From Nocardiopsis potens DSM 45234 (GTDB lineage: Bacteria > Actinomycetota > Actinomycetes > Streptosporangiales > Streptosporangiaceae): a stretch of 64,000 nt of DNA. Numbering within the stretch: the first letter of the stretch is position 1; every line of letters starts with the position of its first letter. The stretch is taken from contig NZ_ANBB01000013.1 of assembly GCF_000341105.1 (NCBI RefSeq), positions 101,855 to 165,854 of the forward strand. Direction: 5' to 3'. The notes under the pieces are model-generated. The model ran no database searches, had not been told where the DNA came from, and was given only the letters and a program-made list of their open reading frames with translations. Positions 35,356-44,238 of this stretch are shown here, piece by piece. Both the position numbers and the translations under genes were made by a program.

Positions 35356-36375
35356 ATGCGGGCCAACGAGGTTCCCACCGAGGAGATCCGGCGGGACCCG
35401 GCGGCGTTCGCCGACCGGGTGACCGCCGACGGCCGCCTGGACCGGCGGGCCGAGGCCGGCCGGTACCGGCTGGTCGTCAGCCGCGCCTGCCCGTGGGCGC
35501 ACCGGGTGGTCATCACCCGCAGGCTGATGGGGCTGGAGCGGGCCGTCTCGCTGGCGGTGGCCGACCCGCGCCAGGAGATCATCGGCGGCGAGCCGCACTG
35601 GGTGTTCACCGAGGAGACCGGGAGCCCCGGCGGCCTCGACCCGGTGCTGGGCGTGCACGCCCTGCGCGAGGCCTACCTGGCGCGCGACCCCGGATACACC
35701 GGCGGGGTGAGCGTGCCCGGCCTGGTCGACGTGGACAGCGGCCACCTGGTCAGCAACGACTACGACCGGCTCGCCCTGGACATGGCGACCGAGTGGGGCG
35801 GCCTGGTCCGCGAGGGCGCCCCGGACCTGTACCCGGAGCCGCTGCGCGAGGAGATCGACGCGGTGGGCGCCGAGGTCTACCGGGACCTGAACAACGGCGT
35901 CTACCGCGCCGGGTTCGCCCCCGACCAGGAGCGCTACGACGCCGCGGTCACCGCCGTTTTCGACCGGCTGGACGCGCTGGAGGAGCGCCTGGCCGGCCGG
36001 CGCTACCTGGTCGGCGACACCGTCACCATGGCCGACGTCCGGCTCTTCCCCACCCTGGTCCGGTTCGACGCGGTCTACCACGGCCACTTCAAGTGCAACG
36101 TGCGCAAGCTGTCGGAGTACCCGGCGCTGTGGGCCTACGCCCGCGACCTGTTCCAGACGCCGGGGTTCGGCGACACCGTGGAGTTCGACCACATCCGGGT
36201 GCACTACTACTGGGTGCACACCGGGATCAACCCGACCCGGGTGGTGGCCCGCGGCCCCGACCCGCGCGGCTGGCTCGCCCCGCACCGCCGCGCCGACCTG
36301 GGCGGGAGCCCGTTCGGCACCGGCACCGCCCCGGGCCCGGTCCCCGAGGGGGAGCGCGTCCCCGCACCGGCCTGA
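35356..36375 (+). CDS. Xi-class glutathione-transferase-like (hydroquinone reductase family) protein
   Basis: 339 residues from ATG with GGAAGGAGG. The thioredoxin-like domain contains SRACPWAHRVVITRRLMG with catalytic Cys45, the CPWA signature of glutathionyl-hydroquinone reductases, and the C-terminal helical domain has TLVRFDAVYHGHFKCNVRKLSEYPALWAYARDLFQTPGFGDTVEFDHIRVHYY. In actinobacteria, which mostly lack glutathione, such enzymes may use mycothiol. It would reduce quinone-thiol adducts. Stand-alone. Confidence 0.9.
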   Translation: MRANEVPTEEIRRDPAAFADRVTADGRLDRRAEAGRYRLVVSRACPWAHRVVITRRLMGLERAVSLAVADPRQEIIGGEPHWVFTEETGSPGGLDPVLGVHALREAYLARDPGYTGGVSVPGLVDVDSGHLVSNDYDRLALDMATEWGGLVREGAPDLYPEPLREEIDAVGAEVYRDLNNGVYRAGFAPDQERYDAAVTAVFDRLDALEERLAGRRYLVGDTVTMADVRLFPTLVRFDAVYHGHFKCNVRKLSEYPALWAYARDLFQTPGFGDTVEFDHIRVHYYWVHTGINPTRVVARGPDPRGWLAPHRRADLGGSPFGTGTAPGPVPEGERVPAPA

Positions 36376-36394
36376 CCCCCGGAGCGCGGCTTCC

Positions 36395-36475
36395 CCCGCG
36401 GTGGTCTCGGCGCCGCGGCCCCGTCGGCGCGCCCGGACGGGGCCGCAGTGCCGAGACCACCGCCCTGGAGCAGGG
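36395..36475. repeat. dispersed palindromic element, copy 3
   Basis: Arms at 36400-36425 and 36436-36461 (about 26 bp with two mismatches) beginning GGTGGTCTCGGCGCCG, then a right flank CGCCCTGGAGCAGGGG similar to the right flank of copy 4. It lies between the convergent GST-like and SRPBCC genes. Confidence 0.65.
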
Positions 36476-36582
36476 GCTCCCGATGCCGCCCGCGGGGCGG
36501 GCCGGGGCCGGGGCGCGGGAAGACCGGGCCGGGTGGCGGGGTCCTCCCGCCGGTCAGGGCCTGGTTCCGGCGGCCTCCGCGG

Positions 36583-37026
36583 TCATCGCGCCCGGTCCTT
36601 CAGCAGCGAGCGGACCAGGCGGCCGAAGAGGAACCGCCCGGCCTGCGCGGTGGGGGCGTCCAGCAGCCGGGGGAACCGGGCGATGCGGGCGTCCTCCTCC
36701 CAGAGGACCAGGGAGCCGCCGGGGGCGGCGCGGACCTCGATCTCGGCCCAGCCGGTGATCACGGATCCGCGCTTCTCCAGCCGGCAGCGGCCGGGGCGGC
36801 CGCCGGCGGGCGGCTCCCAGCGGACCACCTCCATCGGGTCGTCGAAGCCGAGGGGGCCCAGGCCGGTACGGGCGCGCAGCAGCGTGCCCGGGCGCGTCGG
36901 CCCCGCCGGTTCGGCCTCGACCCGGGTGAGCGGGACGTGGACGCCGTGCCGCCGCCAGTCGGTCACCCGGCGCCAGGCCTCCGCGGCGGACAGCGGGGAC
37001 CGGTGCACGACCCGGAAGAGTGCCAT
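36583..37026 (-). CDS. SRPBCC-family small protein
   Basis: 147 residues. FRVVHRSPLSAAEAWRRVTDWRRHGVHVPLTRV and a terminal helix GRFLFGRLVRSLLKDRAR fit a START/polyketide-cyclase-like cavity protein. No membrane segment or signal. It lies between repeat copy 3 and the large repeat island, in the minus orientation. Ligand and role unknown. Confidence 0.75.
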   Translation of the reverse strand: MALFRVVHRSPLSAAEAWRRVTDWRRHGVHVPLTRVEAEPAGPTRPGTLLRARTGLGPLGFDDPMEVVRWEPPAGGRPGRCRLEKRGSVITGWAEIEVRAAPGGSLVLWEEDARIARFPRLLDAPTAQAGRFLFGRLVRSLLKDRAR

Positions 37027-37139
37027 GGCCGCATGCTAGACCGCGCCGCCCCGGACCGGCCCGCGTCCCTCCGCGTTGATCTTGACGTCGTTGCCGCCTC
37101 AGAGCCGGGTGGTCTCCAGTGTCCGTTACAACACCGCAC

Positions 37140-37480
37140 ACCAGAGGGCAGGAGGGGCCGGCCGGTCGGCCTGGCGTGGCGCCCCGCGGAGCGAAGGTTC
37201 AGACAGGCGGCAACGGCGCAGGCAGGAGCGGGGTCGAGCATCCAAGCCGGACGCGGCGCCTCGCGGAGCGAAGGTTCAAGCCGGCGGCGACGGCAGGAAG
37301 GGGGCACCGGCCGGCCGGTCTGGCGCGGCGCCCCGCGGAGTGAAGGCTCAGACCAGCGGCGACGGCACCGGCAGGAGCAGGGCGGAGGCGGTCACCCGAG
37401 CGCGGCGCCTCACAGGGCAGGGGTTCAAGCAGGCAGCGACGGCGGCGGTGGGAACCGGCCGGTCGGTCGGGTGCGGCAGA
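37140..37480 (+). repeat. left array of the repeat island
   Basis: About three copies of a ~144-153-bp unit made of two related halves that share CGGCGCCCCGCGGAG plus GAAGG(T/C)(T/C)CA, followed by GGCGGC(A/G)(A/G)CGGC. Landmark GGTCGG motifs are at 37164, 37317 (as GGTCTGG) and 37461. Confidence 0.7.
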
Positions 37481-38089
37481 GCAGGGAGGGGCGGCCGGGG
37501 CGGGCCGGGGGGCGGGTTCGTCGTGCCCGCGTCGCCCGGGCGCCGGGACCGGCTACCCGTGAAACCGCTGCCCCTCTCTGGCCTGGCCGAATACGCAGGG
37601 TGATGGCGGGGAGGGGTGCCCTGCGCACCGCGAGAGCACCCCGGTGATTCCCGGGCGCGCATCCCGGCCCGGAACAGGCCCCTAGAGGCCCGAATCACCC
37701 TGATCGGGCCGGTGATCGGGGGTTCGAGCCACCCGCAAGGCCGCAAAGCAGGGGGCCGGAACCTGGGCAGAGGCGGCGTGGAGGGGAGATGTCGCTTTTG
37801 CCTTGCCGGGAGGGCCCGTCTTGGCCACTCTGGGTAATCGATGAGGGGGTGGTGAGGGCCTTGGGGCTTACTACTCGCTGGTAGATGTAATCGGGGTGCT
37901 GCGGAGGTGCGCAGGGCGTCCCCGCTCCCGCCTGTTCCTCGCCGCAAACCAGGCATATAGGGATAAGGACCCCTGGCGGGCCCGGGCAGGCGGGCCGGCC
38001 CGCGCCGCCGGGGCGCCGCCTCCCCTCGCCGGGAGCACGCGCCGCCCCCGGCCGGTGAACGCGGCGCCCGCCCCCTCCCGCCCTCGCCG
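37481..38089. repeat. unique centre of the repeat island
   Basis: Lower in GC than the arrays, with several inverted repeats, for example GGTGATTC (37643-37650) with GAATCACC (37692-37699) and a GCAAGGC/GCCTTGC pair around 37736-37806. A structured RNA is possible but not shown. A GGTTCGAGCC at about 37720 resembles a tRNA T-arm, but no cloverleaf could be built. Confidence 0.35.
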
Positions 38090-38720
38090 CCCGCTTGAAC
38101 CCTGGCCCCGCGAGGCGCCGCGCCCGGGTGAGGCCTGTGCCCCGGTCCTACCCTCGCCGTCGCCGCCCGCCTGAACCTTCGCTCCGCGGGGCGCCGCACC
38201 GGACCGACCAGCCGGTCCCCCTTCCCGCCTTCGCTGCCCGCTTGGACCTTCACTCCGTGGGGTGCCGCGCCCGGGTGAGGCGCCCGCCCCGCCCCTGCCG
38301 CTGCCGCCCGTCTTGACCTTCGCTCCGCGGGGCGCCGCGCCCAACCGACCAGCCGGTCCCCCTTCCCGCCTTCGCTGCCCGCTTGGACCTTCACCCCGTG
38401 GGGTGCCGCGCCCGGGTGAGGCGCCCGCCCCGCTCCTGCCGCTGCCGCCCGTCTTGACCTTCGCTCCGCGGGGCGCCGCGCCCAACCGACCAGCCGGTCC
38501 CCTTCCTGCCGTCGCTGCCCGTCTTAGCCTTCGCCCCGTGAGGCGCCGGGCCCGGGGACACCTCCGCCCCGCCCCTGCCGCTGCCGTCGCCGCCCGCCTG
38601 AACCTGCACTCCGCGAGACGCCGCACCCGACCGACCAGCCGGTCCCCACCGCCGCCCTCGCCGTCAGCCTGACCCCCGACCCCGTGGGGCGCCGGGCCCG
38701 GCCAGGGCGCCTCCCGTCCC
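38090..38720 (-). repeat. right array of the repeat island
   Basis: Four to five copies of the same two-part unit in reverse orientation. The landmark GACCAGCCGGTCC recurs at 38206, 38347, 38488 and 38633, so the period is 141, 141 and 145 bp. Because 141 is divisible by three, frames stay open through the array and give misleading 47-residue repeat proteins. Confidence 0.78.
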
Positions 38721-38793
38721 TCGGCTCTTCCCGAGTTCCCCGCTGCAACGGCCGCTTGGCGGCAGGCCGGTCGAGACGGCGGCGGCGTCGAGA

Positions 38794-39693
38794 TCAACGC
38801 GGGAGCAGGAAGGCTCCGAGACGGTCGGCCACCTCGGCGGGGCGCTCCTCTTGGAGGAGGTGGCCGCAGGGCAGGGCCTCCCCCTCCACCGGCCCGTCGG
38901 CCACCTCGCGCCAGGTCGCGGTGACGTCGTAGAGCTCGCCGACGGTGCCGAGCGCGCCCCACAGCGCCAGCAGCGGCCGCTCCAGGAACCGGCCGGCGGC
39001 GGTGTCGGCCCGGTCGTGCTCCAGGTCGATGCCGGCCGCGGCCCGGTAGTCCTCGCAGATCGCGTGGACCGTGGCCGGGTCCCGGTAGCAGCGCAGGTAC
39101 TCCTGGACCAGGTCCTCCCGGGGCACCCCCTCGGTGCGGCTCTGGCCGCGCAGGTGCGCGCGGAGGTAGGCCTCGGTGGCGCCGGCGATCATCGTCTCCG
39201 GCAGCGGGGCGGGCTGGATCAGGAAGAACCACCAGAAGTACCGGGTCGCGAACGCGCGGTCGGTCCGGTCGTACATGGTGGCGGTGGGGGCGATGTCGAG
39301 CACCGCCAGCCGGTCGACCGCCTCGGGATGGTCCAGGGCCATGCGGTGCGCGACCCGGCCTCCGCGGTCGTGGCCGACCACCGCGAACCGCTCGTGGCCG
39401 AGTTCGCGCATCACCCGCACCTGGTCGCGGGCCATCGCCCGCTTGGAGTAGCGGGCGTGGCCGGGGCCGCCGCCGGGTTTGCCGGAGTCGCCGTAGCCGC
39501 GCAGGTCCGCCGCGACGACGGTGTGCCGCTCGGCGAGCACCGGCGCGACCTCCCGCCAGGTGGCGTGGGTCTGGGGGTGCCCGTGCAGGAGCAGCACGGG
39601 CGGCCCGTCGCCGCCGGTGGCGACGCGGACGGCGACCCCGTCCTCGCCGGCCGCGTCAACGGCCTCGAAGCCGGGGATCAGGGTGTCGGGCAT
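38794..39693 (-). CDS. alpha/beta-hydrolase of the haloacetate-dehalogenase type
   Basis: 299 residues. Nucleophile Asp109 in VVGHDRGGRVAHRMALDHP, motif ADLRGYGDSGKP, the aromatic halide pocket residues in RYFWWFFLIQPAPLPE, and His near 273 in LPCGHLLQEERP match fluoroacetate dehalogenases closely. It would replace a halogen of a haloacetate with hydroxyl through an Asp ester. Some relatives act on other esters or epoxides. Its stop codon lies inside the right terminus of the repeat island. It lies 28 bp downstream of the minus-strand dehydrogenase gene start-to-stop interval and may be co-transcribed after it. Confidence 0.85.
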   Translation of the reverse strand: MPDTLIPGFEAVDAAGEDGVAVRVATGGDGPPVLLLHGHPQTHATWREVAPVLAERHTVVAADLRGYGDSGKPGGGPGHARYSKRAMARDQVRVMRELGHERFAVVGHDRGGRVAHRMALDHPEAVDRLAVLDIAPTATMYDRTDRAFATRYFWWFFLIQPAPLPETMIAGATEAYLRAHLRGQSRTEGVPREDLVQEYLRCYRDPATVHAICEDYRAAAGIDLEHDRADTAAGRFLERPLLALWGALGTVGELYDVTATWREVADGPVEGEALPCGHLLQEERPAEVADRLGAFLLPR

Positions 39694-39721
39694 CGCGGTC
39701 CTCCCGTGCCGCCGGCGCTGG

Positions 39722-40810
39722 TCAGGGGCGCGCCGCGGCGGTGATCGCCTCGGACACCGCCCGGCCGAGCGAGGCGGTTCCGCCCTTGCCGCCCAGGTCG
39801 GGGGTGAGTTCGGCGCGCTCGCCGGCCAGCACCTCCTCGATGGCGCGCAGCACGGCGTCCGCGGCCTCCGGCTCGCCCAGGTGGTCCAGCATCATCGAGG
39901 CGCTCCAGATCTGGCCGATGGGGTTGGCGATCCCCCGGCCGGCGATGTCCGGCGCCGAGCCGTGCACCGGCTCGAACAGGCTGGGGTGGCGGCGCTCGGG
40001 GTTGACGTTGGCGCTGGGCGCGATGCCGATCGTGCCGGCGCAGGCCGGGCCGAGGTCGGAGAGGATGTCGCCGAACAGGTTGCTGGCCACGACCACGTCG
40101 AACCGGTCCGGGTTGAGCACGAAGTGCGCGGTGAGGATGTCGATGTGGTACTGGTCGACGGCCACGTCGGGGTAGTCGGCGGCCATCCGGGCCACCCGCT
40201 CGTCCCAGTAGGGCATGGTCTGGGAGATGCCGTTGCTCTTGGTGGCCGAGGTGAGCCGCTTGCGGTCGCGGGTCCGGGCCAGCTCGAAGGCGTAGCGCAG
40301 GATCCGGTCGACGCCGGTGCGGGTCATCACCGTCTCCTGGACGACCGCTTCGCGGTCGGTGCCCTCGAAGATGCGGCCGCCGATGGAGCTGTACTCGCCC
40401 TCGGTGTTCTCCCGGACCACGTAGAAGTCGATGTCGCCGGGGCCGCGCCCGGCGAGCGGGCTGGTCACGCCGGGCATGAGGCGGACCGGTCGGACGTTGG
40501 CGTACTGGTCGAAGCGGCGGCGGAACTGCAGCAGGCTGCCCCAGAGCGACACGTGGTCGGGGACGGTCTCCGGCCAGCCGACGGCGCCGAGGAAGATCGC
40601 GTCGTGGCCGGACAGCTCCTCGAACCAGTCCTCGGGCAGCATCCGGCCGTGCTCGGTCCAGTAGTCGGCCGAGGCGAAGCCGTACTCGACCAGGTCGAGC
40701 CGGAAGCCGAAGGCGTCGGCGGCGGTGCGCAGCGCGCGGACGCCCTCCGGGACGACCTCCTTGCCGATTCCGTCCCCCGGGATCACGGCGATCCTGTACG
40801 AGCGGGTCAT
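39722..40810 (-). CDS. tartrate dehydrogenase/decarboxylase-like (isocitrate/isopropylmalate DH family)
   Basis: 362 residues from ATG 40810. IAVIPGDGIGKEVVPEG opens the fold; the family signature NLFGDILSDLGPACAGTIGIAPSANVNPE holds the metal-binding Asp residues; RENTEGEYSSIGGR and SLWGSLLQFRRRFDQYANVRPVRLMPG are typical of TtuC-type enzymes. It uses NAD and Mn2+/Mg2+ to oxidise tartrate or D-malate. It is divergent from a LysR regulator, the normal arrangement for ttuC/dmlA genes, and is followed at 28 bp by the dehalogenase-like hydrolase. Confidence 0.9.
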   Translation of the reverse strand: MTRSYRIAVIPGDGIGKEVVPEGVRALRTAADAFGFRLDLVEYGFASADYWTEHGRMLPEDWFEELSGHDAIFLGAVGWPETVPDHVSLWGSLLQFRRRFDQYANVRPVRLMPGVTSPLAGRGPGDIDFYVVRENTEGEYSSIGGRIFEGTDREAVVQETVMTRTGVDRILRYAFELARTRDRKRLTSATKSNGISQTMPYWDERVARMAADYPDVAVDQYHIDILTAHFVLNPDRFDVVVASNLFGDILSDLGPACAGTIGIAPSANVNPERRHPSLFEPVHGSAPDIAGRGIANPIGQIWSASMMLDHLGEPEAADAVLRAIEEVLAGERAELTPDLGGKGGTASLGRAVSEAITAAARP

Positions 40811-40887
40811 TCGGGCTCTCCTCCCCGGTGCCGGTGCGCTTCCGTCGGACGAAACTACAGCGCAACAAAGCATGGAAGAATGCCCCC

Positions 40888-40910
40888 GGGTGCAACGCAC
40901 CCTTGCACCC
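40888..40910. promoter_or_regulatory. candidate LysR operator
   Basis: Perfect inverted repeat GGGTGCAA (40888-40895) and TTGCACCC (40903-40910) around 7 bp, in the 117-bp gap between the divergent dehydrogenase and LysR genes and 17 bp before the LysR ATG. Confidence 0.6.
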
Positions 40911-40927
40911 GACGCAAGGAAGGACCG

Positions 40928-41851
40928 ATGCGGCCCCTCTCCGACCTGGACGACCTGGACTTCTTCGCCGCCGTCGCGCGGGCGCCGAGCCTGACCGCCG
41001 CGGCGCGCGAGTGGGGGGTGTCCCTGGCCGCGGTGAGCCGGCGGCTCACCCGGTTGGAGGACCGCCTCGCCACCCAGCTGGTGCGGCGCAGCACCCGGCG
41101 GCTGGCGCTGACCGAGGCCGGGGAGCTGTACGCGGCCGGCGCGCGGGGGCTGCTGCAGGACCGGGCCGACCTGGAGGAGCGGGTCAGCCGCTCCTCCGAC
41201 CGGCTGCAGGGCCCGGTGGCGGTGTACTGCACGCTCGGCCTGGGCCGGCACCACATCGGGCCGCTGCTGCGGGAGTTCGCCGACGCCAACCCGCAGGTGA
41301 GCGTGGAGCTGACGCTCTCCGAGCACGCCTTCAACATCGCCGGGTCCGGTTACGACGCGGCGGTGCGCGTCGGCCCGCCGCCGGACGCCCGGCTGCGGCT
41401 GCGGCGGCTGCTGCCCAACCGGCGGATCGTCTGCGCCGCCCCGTCCTACCTGGCCGCCCGCGGGGCCCCGCGGACCATCGCCGACCTGGCCGGGCACAAC
41501 TGCCTGGTGCTCAAGGAGAACGACGCCGACTTCGGGATCTGGCGGTTCGGCACCGGCCCGGACGACGAGACGGCGGTGCGGGTCGGCGGCGACATGGCCG
41601 GCAACGACGGCGAGGTGATCGCCGAGTGGTGCCTGGCCGGGCGCGGCCTGATGATGCGCTCGGCCTGGCACGCGCTGCCGCTGGTCCGCCAGGGCCGCCT
41701 GGTCCAGGTGCTGGAGGACGTGCCGACGCCCCAGGCCGACATCCTCGCGGTCACCGACCCCACCGCCCACCTCCCGCACCGCACCCGCGCCCTGCTGGAC
41801 CACCTGGCCGAAGGGCTGTCCGCCCGGATCCCCGCCCCCGGCGGCGGGTAG
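40928..41851 (+). CDS. LysR-family regulator (DmlR-like)
   Basis: 307 residues from ATG after AAGGAAGGACC. The N-terminal winged helix DLDFFAAVARAPSLTAAAREWGVSLAAVSRRLTRLEDRLATQLVRRSTRRLALTEAG is typical of the DmlR/AaeR-type LTTRs. It likely activates the divergent tartrate/malate dehydrogenase gene in response to the substrate and represses its own gene through the nearby inverted repeat. Effector domain intact to the end. Confidence 0.92.
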   Translation: MRPLSDLDDLDFFAAVARAPSLTAAAREWGVSLAAVSRRLTRLEDRLATQLVRRSTRRLALTEAGELYAAGARGLLQDRADLEERVSRSSDRLQGPVAVYCTLGLGRHHIGPLLREFADANPQVSVELTLSEHAFNIAGSGYDAAVRVGPPPDARLRLRRLLPNRRIVCAAPSYLAARGAPRTIADLAGHNCLVLKENDADFGIWRFGTGPDDETAVRVGGDMAGNDGEVIAEWCLAGRGLMMRSAWHALPLVRQGRLVQVLEDVPTPQADILAVTDPTAHLPHRTRALLDHLAEGLSARIPAPGGG

Positions 41852-41958
41852 GCGCCCGGCCGGCCGGGCGGTGCGGCCGCCTGTTCCGCGCCGGTGTCCG
41901 CTGCCATAATCGGCGGGTCGCCCACCCGACCCCCCGTTCCCGGGTAGAAGGGCAAGAC

Positions 41959-44043
41959 GTGCAACCGCTGCTGCCCAGCGACCCCCCGCGCATCGGCGGG
42001 TACCGGCCGGTCTCTCGCCTGGGCGAGGGCGGCATGGGCCGGGTCTACCTCGCCGAGTCCCGGTCCGGGCTCCTGGTCGCGGTCAAGGTGATCCGCCCCG
42101 AGTTCGCCGACGAGGAGGGGTTCCGCGCCCGCTTCGCCCGCGAGGCCGACGCCGCGCGCCGGGTCGGCGGACCCCGCGCCGCCCGGGTCGTGGACGCCGA
42201 CCCCGCGGCCGAGACCCCGTGGATCGCCACCGCCCACGTCCCCGGCCCCACCCTCGCCCGGGCGGTCCGGGACCGCGGCCCCATCGCCCCGCCCGCCCTG
42301 CACGCGCTGGCCCTCGGGCTGGCCGAAGGGCTCAAGGCGGTGCACGCCGGCGGCCTGGTCCACCGCGACCTCAAACCGGACAACATCATCCTGGCCGAGG
42401 ACGGGCCCTGCATCATCGACTTCGGCATCGCCCGGCCGCTGGACGCCGACAGCCTCACCACCCGCGGGGCGGTCTTCGGCACCCTGCCCTACATGTCGCC
42501 GGAGCAGACCGACGGCTCCCGGGTGGGCCCGGCCTCCGACGTGTTCTCGCTGAGCACGGTGCTGTCCTACGCCGCCTCCGGCACCGGCCCGTTCACCGGC
42601 GCCACCATGGCCGAGACGCTGCGCCGCCTCATCGGCCCGCCGCCCGACCCGGGCGGCACCGACCCCGTCGTCCGCGCGCTGATCTCCGAGGGGTGGAACC
42701 ACGACCCCGGGCGGCGCCCCGTCCCGGACGAGATCATCGCCCGCCTCGCCGGGCTCGACCTCCGGGGCGCGTGGCCGCCGCCGCACGTCCGGGACGCGCC
42801 CCCGCCCGGACCGCCCGGCGGTCCCCCGGCCGCCGGCGGGGGCCCCGCCACCGAGCCCGACGCCACCCTGGCGCGCACCCGGGCCGGCGGACCGGGGCCC
42901 GGTCCGGCGGCCCCGGTCCGCCCCCGGCCCGAGGGGCGGCCCGGGAAGTCCCGGAAGAGGGCGGTGGGGGCCGCCGCCGGCGCCGTCGTCCTGGCCGCCG
43001 CCGGCGCCCTCGCCGCCGTGCTGTGGCCCCCGCCCGCCCCCGACGCCGTGCTCACCGGGCACCGGGACACGGTGATCGCGCTGGCGTTCAGCCCCGACGG
43101 GGAGACGCTCGCCACCGGGAGCCTCGACTCCACCGCCCGGCTGTGGGACACCGGCACCGGCGCGGCGCTCGGCACCCTCGCCGGGCACGGGGACTGGGTG
43201 GACGGCCTGCGCTTCAGCCCGGACGGCGCCCTGCTCGCCACCGTGGGCGAGGACTTCGACACCCGCCTGTGGGAGACCGGCACCGGGGAGGAGGTCGCCG
43301 TGCTCTCCGGCGCGGGCGACGTGAACGAGGACCTGGTGTTCAGCGCCGACGGGACCAGGGTCGCCGCCAACTCCAACGACCCCGCCTCGGTGCAGGTGTG
43401 GGACACCGCCACCGGGGAGCGGACCGCCGCCCTGCCGAGGCAGGAGGAGAACGTGTTCACCCTGGCGTTCAGCCCGGACGGCGCCCTGCTCGCCACCGGC
43501 GGCCACGACGACGCGGTGCGGCTGTGGGACGCCCGGACCGGGGAGGACAAGGGCGTCCTCGCCGTGTACGAGGAGGCCGTGACCCAGGTGGTGTTCGGCC
43601 CCGGCGGCACGCTCGCCACCGGGAGCCGGGACGGCGTGGTGCGGCTCTGGGACGTCGCCGCCGAAGAGGAGGTCGCCGCCCTGCCCGGGCATCCGGACGA
43701 GGGGGACCGGATCGAGTTCAGCCCGGACGGGGAGACGCTCGCCACCGGCGGCGCCGACGGCTCCGTGCGGCTGTGGGACGCCGGGACCGGGGCGGAGAAG
43801 GCCGTCCTCGGCGAGTACGAGGACGGGGTCGGCCAGATGGTGTTCAGCGCCGACGGCGGGACGCTCGCCACCACCGGCGGCGACGGCGCCGAGGGCACCG
43901 CGCGGTCGTGGGACGTCGCCACCGGGGAGGAGACCGCCTCCCTCCGGGTCGGCGAGGTGCGGAGCATCGCGGTGAGCCGGGACGGAGGCATGCTCGCCGC
44001 CTCCGACTACGACGGCGCCGCGTACCTGTGGGAGATCCCCTGA
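41959..44043 (+). CDS. transmembrane Ser/Thr kinase with C-terminal WD40 propeller
   Basis: 694 residues from GTG 41959 with an AGAAGGGCAAG site. Kinase: LGEGGMGRVY, AVKVI lysine, HRDLKPDN (135-142), DFG (Asp154), SPE. A Pro/Gly linker precedes one membrane helix (about 335-357). From about 364 to the end eight WD40-type repeats can be counted, with recurring FSPDG...LATGG...VRLWD blocks, giving a propeller outside the cell if topology follows the positive-inside rule. It may sense cell-surface proteins. Kinase motifs all intact. Confidence 0.92.
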   Translation: MQPLLPSDPPRIGGYRPVSRLGEGGMGRVYLAESRSGLLVAVKVIRPEFADEEGFRARFAREADAARRVGGPRAARVVDADPAAETPWIATAHVPGPTLARAVRDRGPIAPPALHALALGLAEGLKAVHAGGLVHRDLKPDNIILAEDGPCIIDFGIARPLDADSLTTRGAVFGTLPYMSPEQTDGSRVGPASDVFSLSTVLSYAASGTGPFTGATMAETLRRLIGPPPDPGGTDPVVRALISEGWNHDPGRRPVPDEIIARLAGLDLRGAWPPPHVRDAPPPGPPGGPPAAGGGPATEPDATLARTRAGGPGPGPAAPVRPRPEGRPGKSRKRAVGAAAGAVVLAAAGALAAVLWPPPAPDAVLTGHRDTVIALAFSPDGETLATGSLDSTARLWDTGTGAALGTLAGHGDWVDGLRFSPDGALLATVGEDFDTRLWETGTGEEVAVLSGAGDVNEDLVFSADGTRVAANSNDPASVQVWDTATGERTAALPRQEENVFTLAFSPDGALLATGGHDDAVRLWDARTGEDKGVLAVYEEAVTQVVFGPGGTLATGSRDGVVRLWDVAAEEEVAALPGHPDEGDRIEFSPDGETLATGGADGSVRLWDAGTGAEKAVLGEYEDGVGQMVFSADGGTLATTGGDGAEGTARSWDVATGEETASLRVGEVRSIAVSRDGGMLAASDYDGAAYLWEIP

Positions 44044-44119
44044 GCCGGCCGCCGCTCCCCGCTCTCCAGGCCCCGCCGGCACCGTGACCGGGGCCGGCGC
44101 CCCGGGCGGCCCCGGCCGC

Positions 44120-44154
44120 GGAGAGCAGAACCCCCGCGCCGGCCCCTGCTCTCC
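44120..44154 (+). terminator. hairpin between convergent kinase and beta-lactamase-fold genes
   Basis: Perfect arms GGAGAGCAG (44120-44128) and CTGCTCTCC (44146-44154), 17-nt loop, 76 bases after the kinase stop. Confidence 0.5.
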
Positions 44155-44238
44155 AAGCCCAGATCCGCGCCGGAACCGGGGCGGAGCACCCGGGCGGCTC
44201 GGCGGTGGAGGGCGCCGCGTCGGCCGTCCCCCACCCGG

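Larger units (their letters stand above)
37073..38800. repeat. 1.73-kb island of inverted repeat arrays bounded by palindromic-element termini
   Basis: The island starts GCGTTGATCTTGACGTCG and ends CGGCGTCGAGATCAACGC, an inverted pair resembling the GATGATCTCGACG arms of the dispersed palindrome. Inside are two arrays of the same repeat in opposite orientation (37140-37480 plus, 38090-38720 minus) and a unique centre. No credible gene: frames in it are repeat-derived and lack ribosome-binding sites. Its right terminus overlaps the stop codon of the hydrolase gene at 38794. Confidence 0.8.

Noticed and set aside
37715..37745. tRNA-like T-arm (GGTTCGAGCC)
   Set aside because: No matching acceptor, D or anticodon arms could be built around it.
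37140..38720. Regular repeats that look like a CRISPR array
   Set aside because: Repeat units occur in both orientations, and the stretches between shared cores are themselves repeated rather than unique spacers; no cas gene in the window.
38794..38800. Overlap of repeat terminus with hydrolase stop as evidence of gene truncation
   Set aside because: The hydrolase has its full-length fold and the catalytic His near residue 273, so the insertion or terminus has not removed essential sequence.
37871..39232. Long minus-strand frame with 47-residue repeats through the island
   Set aside because: It stays open only because the 141-bp period is divisible by three; no ribosome-binding site, it overlaps the real hydrolase gene, and the composition is Arg/Gly-rich throughout.
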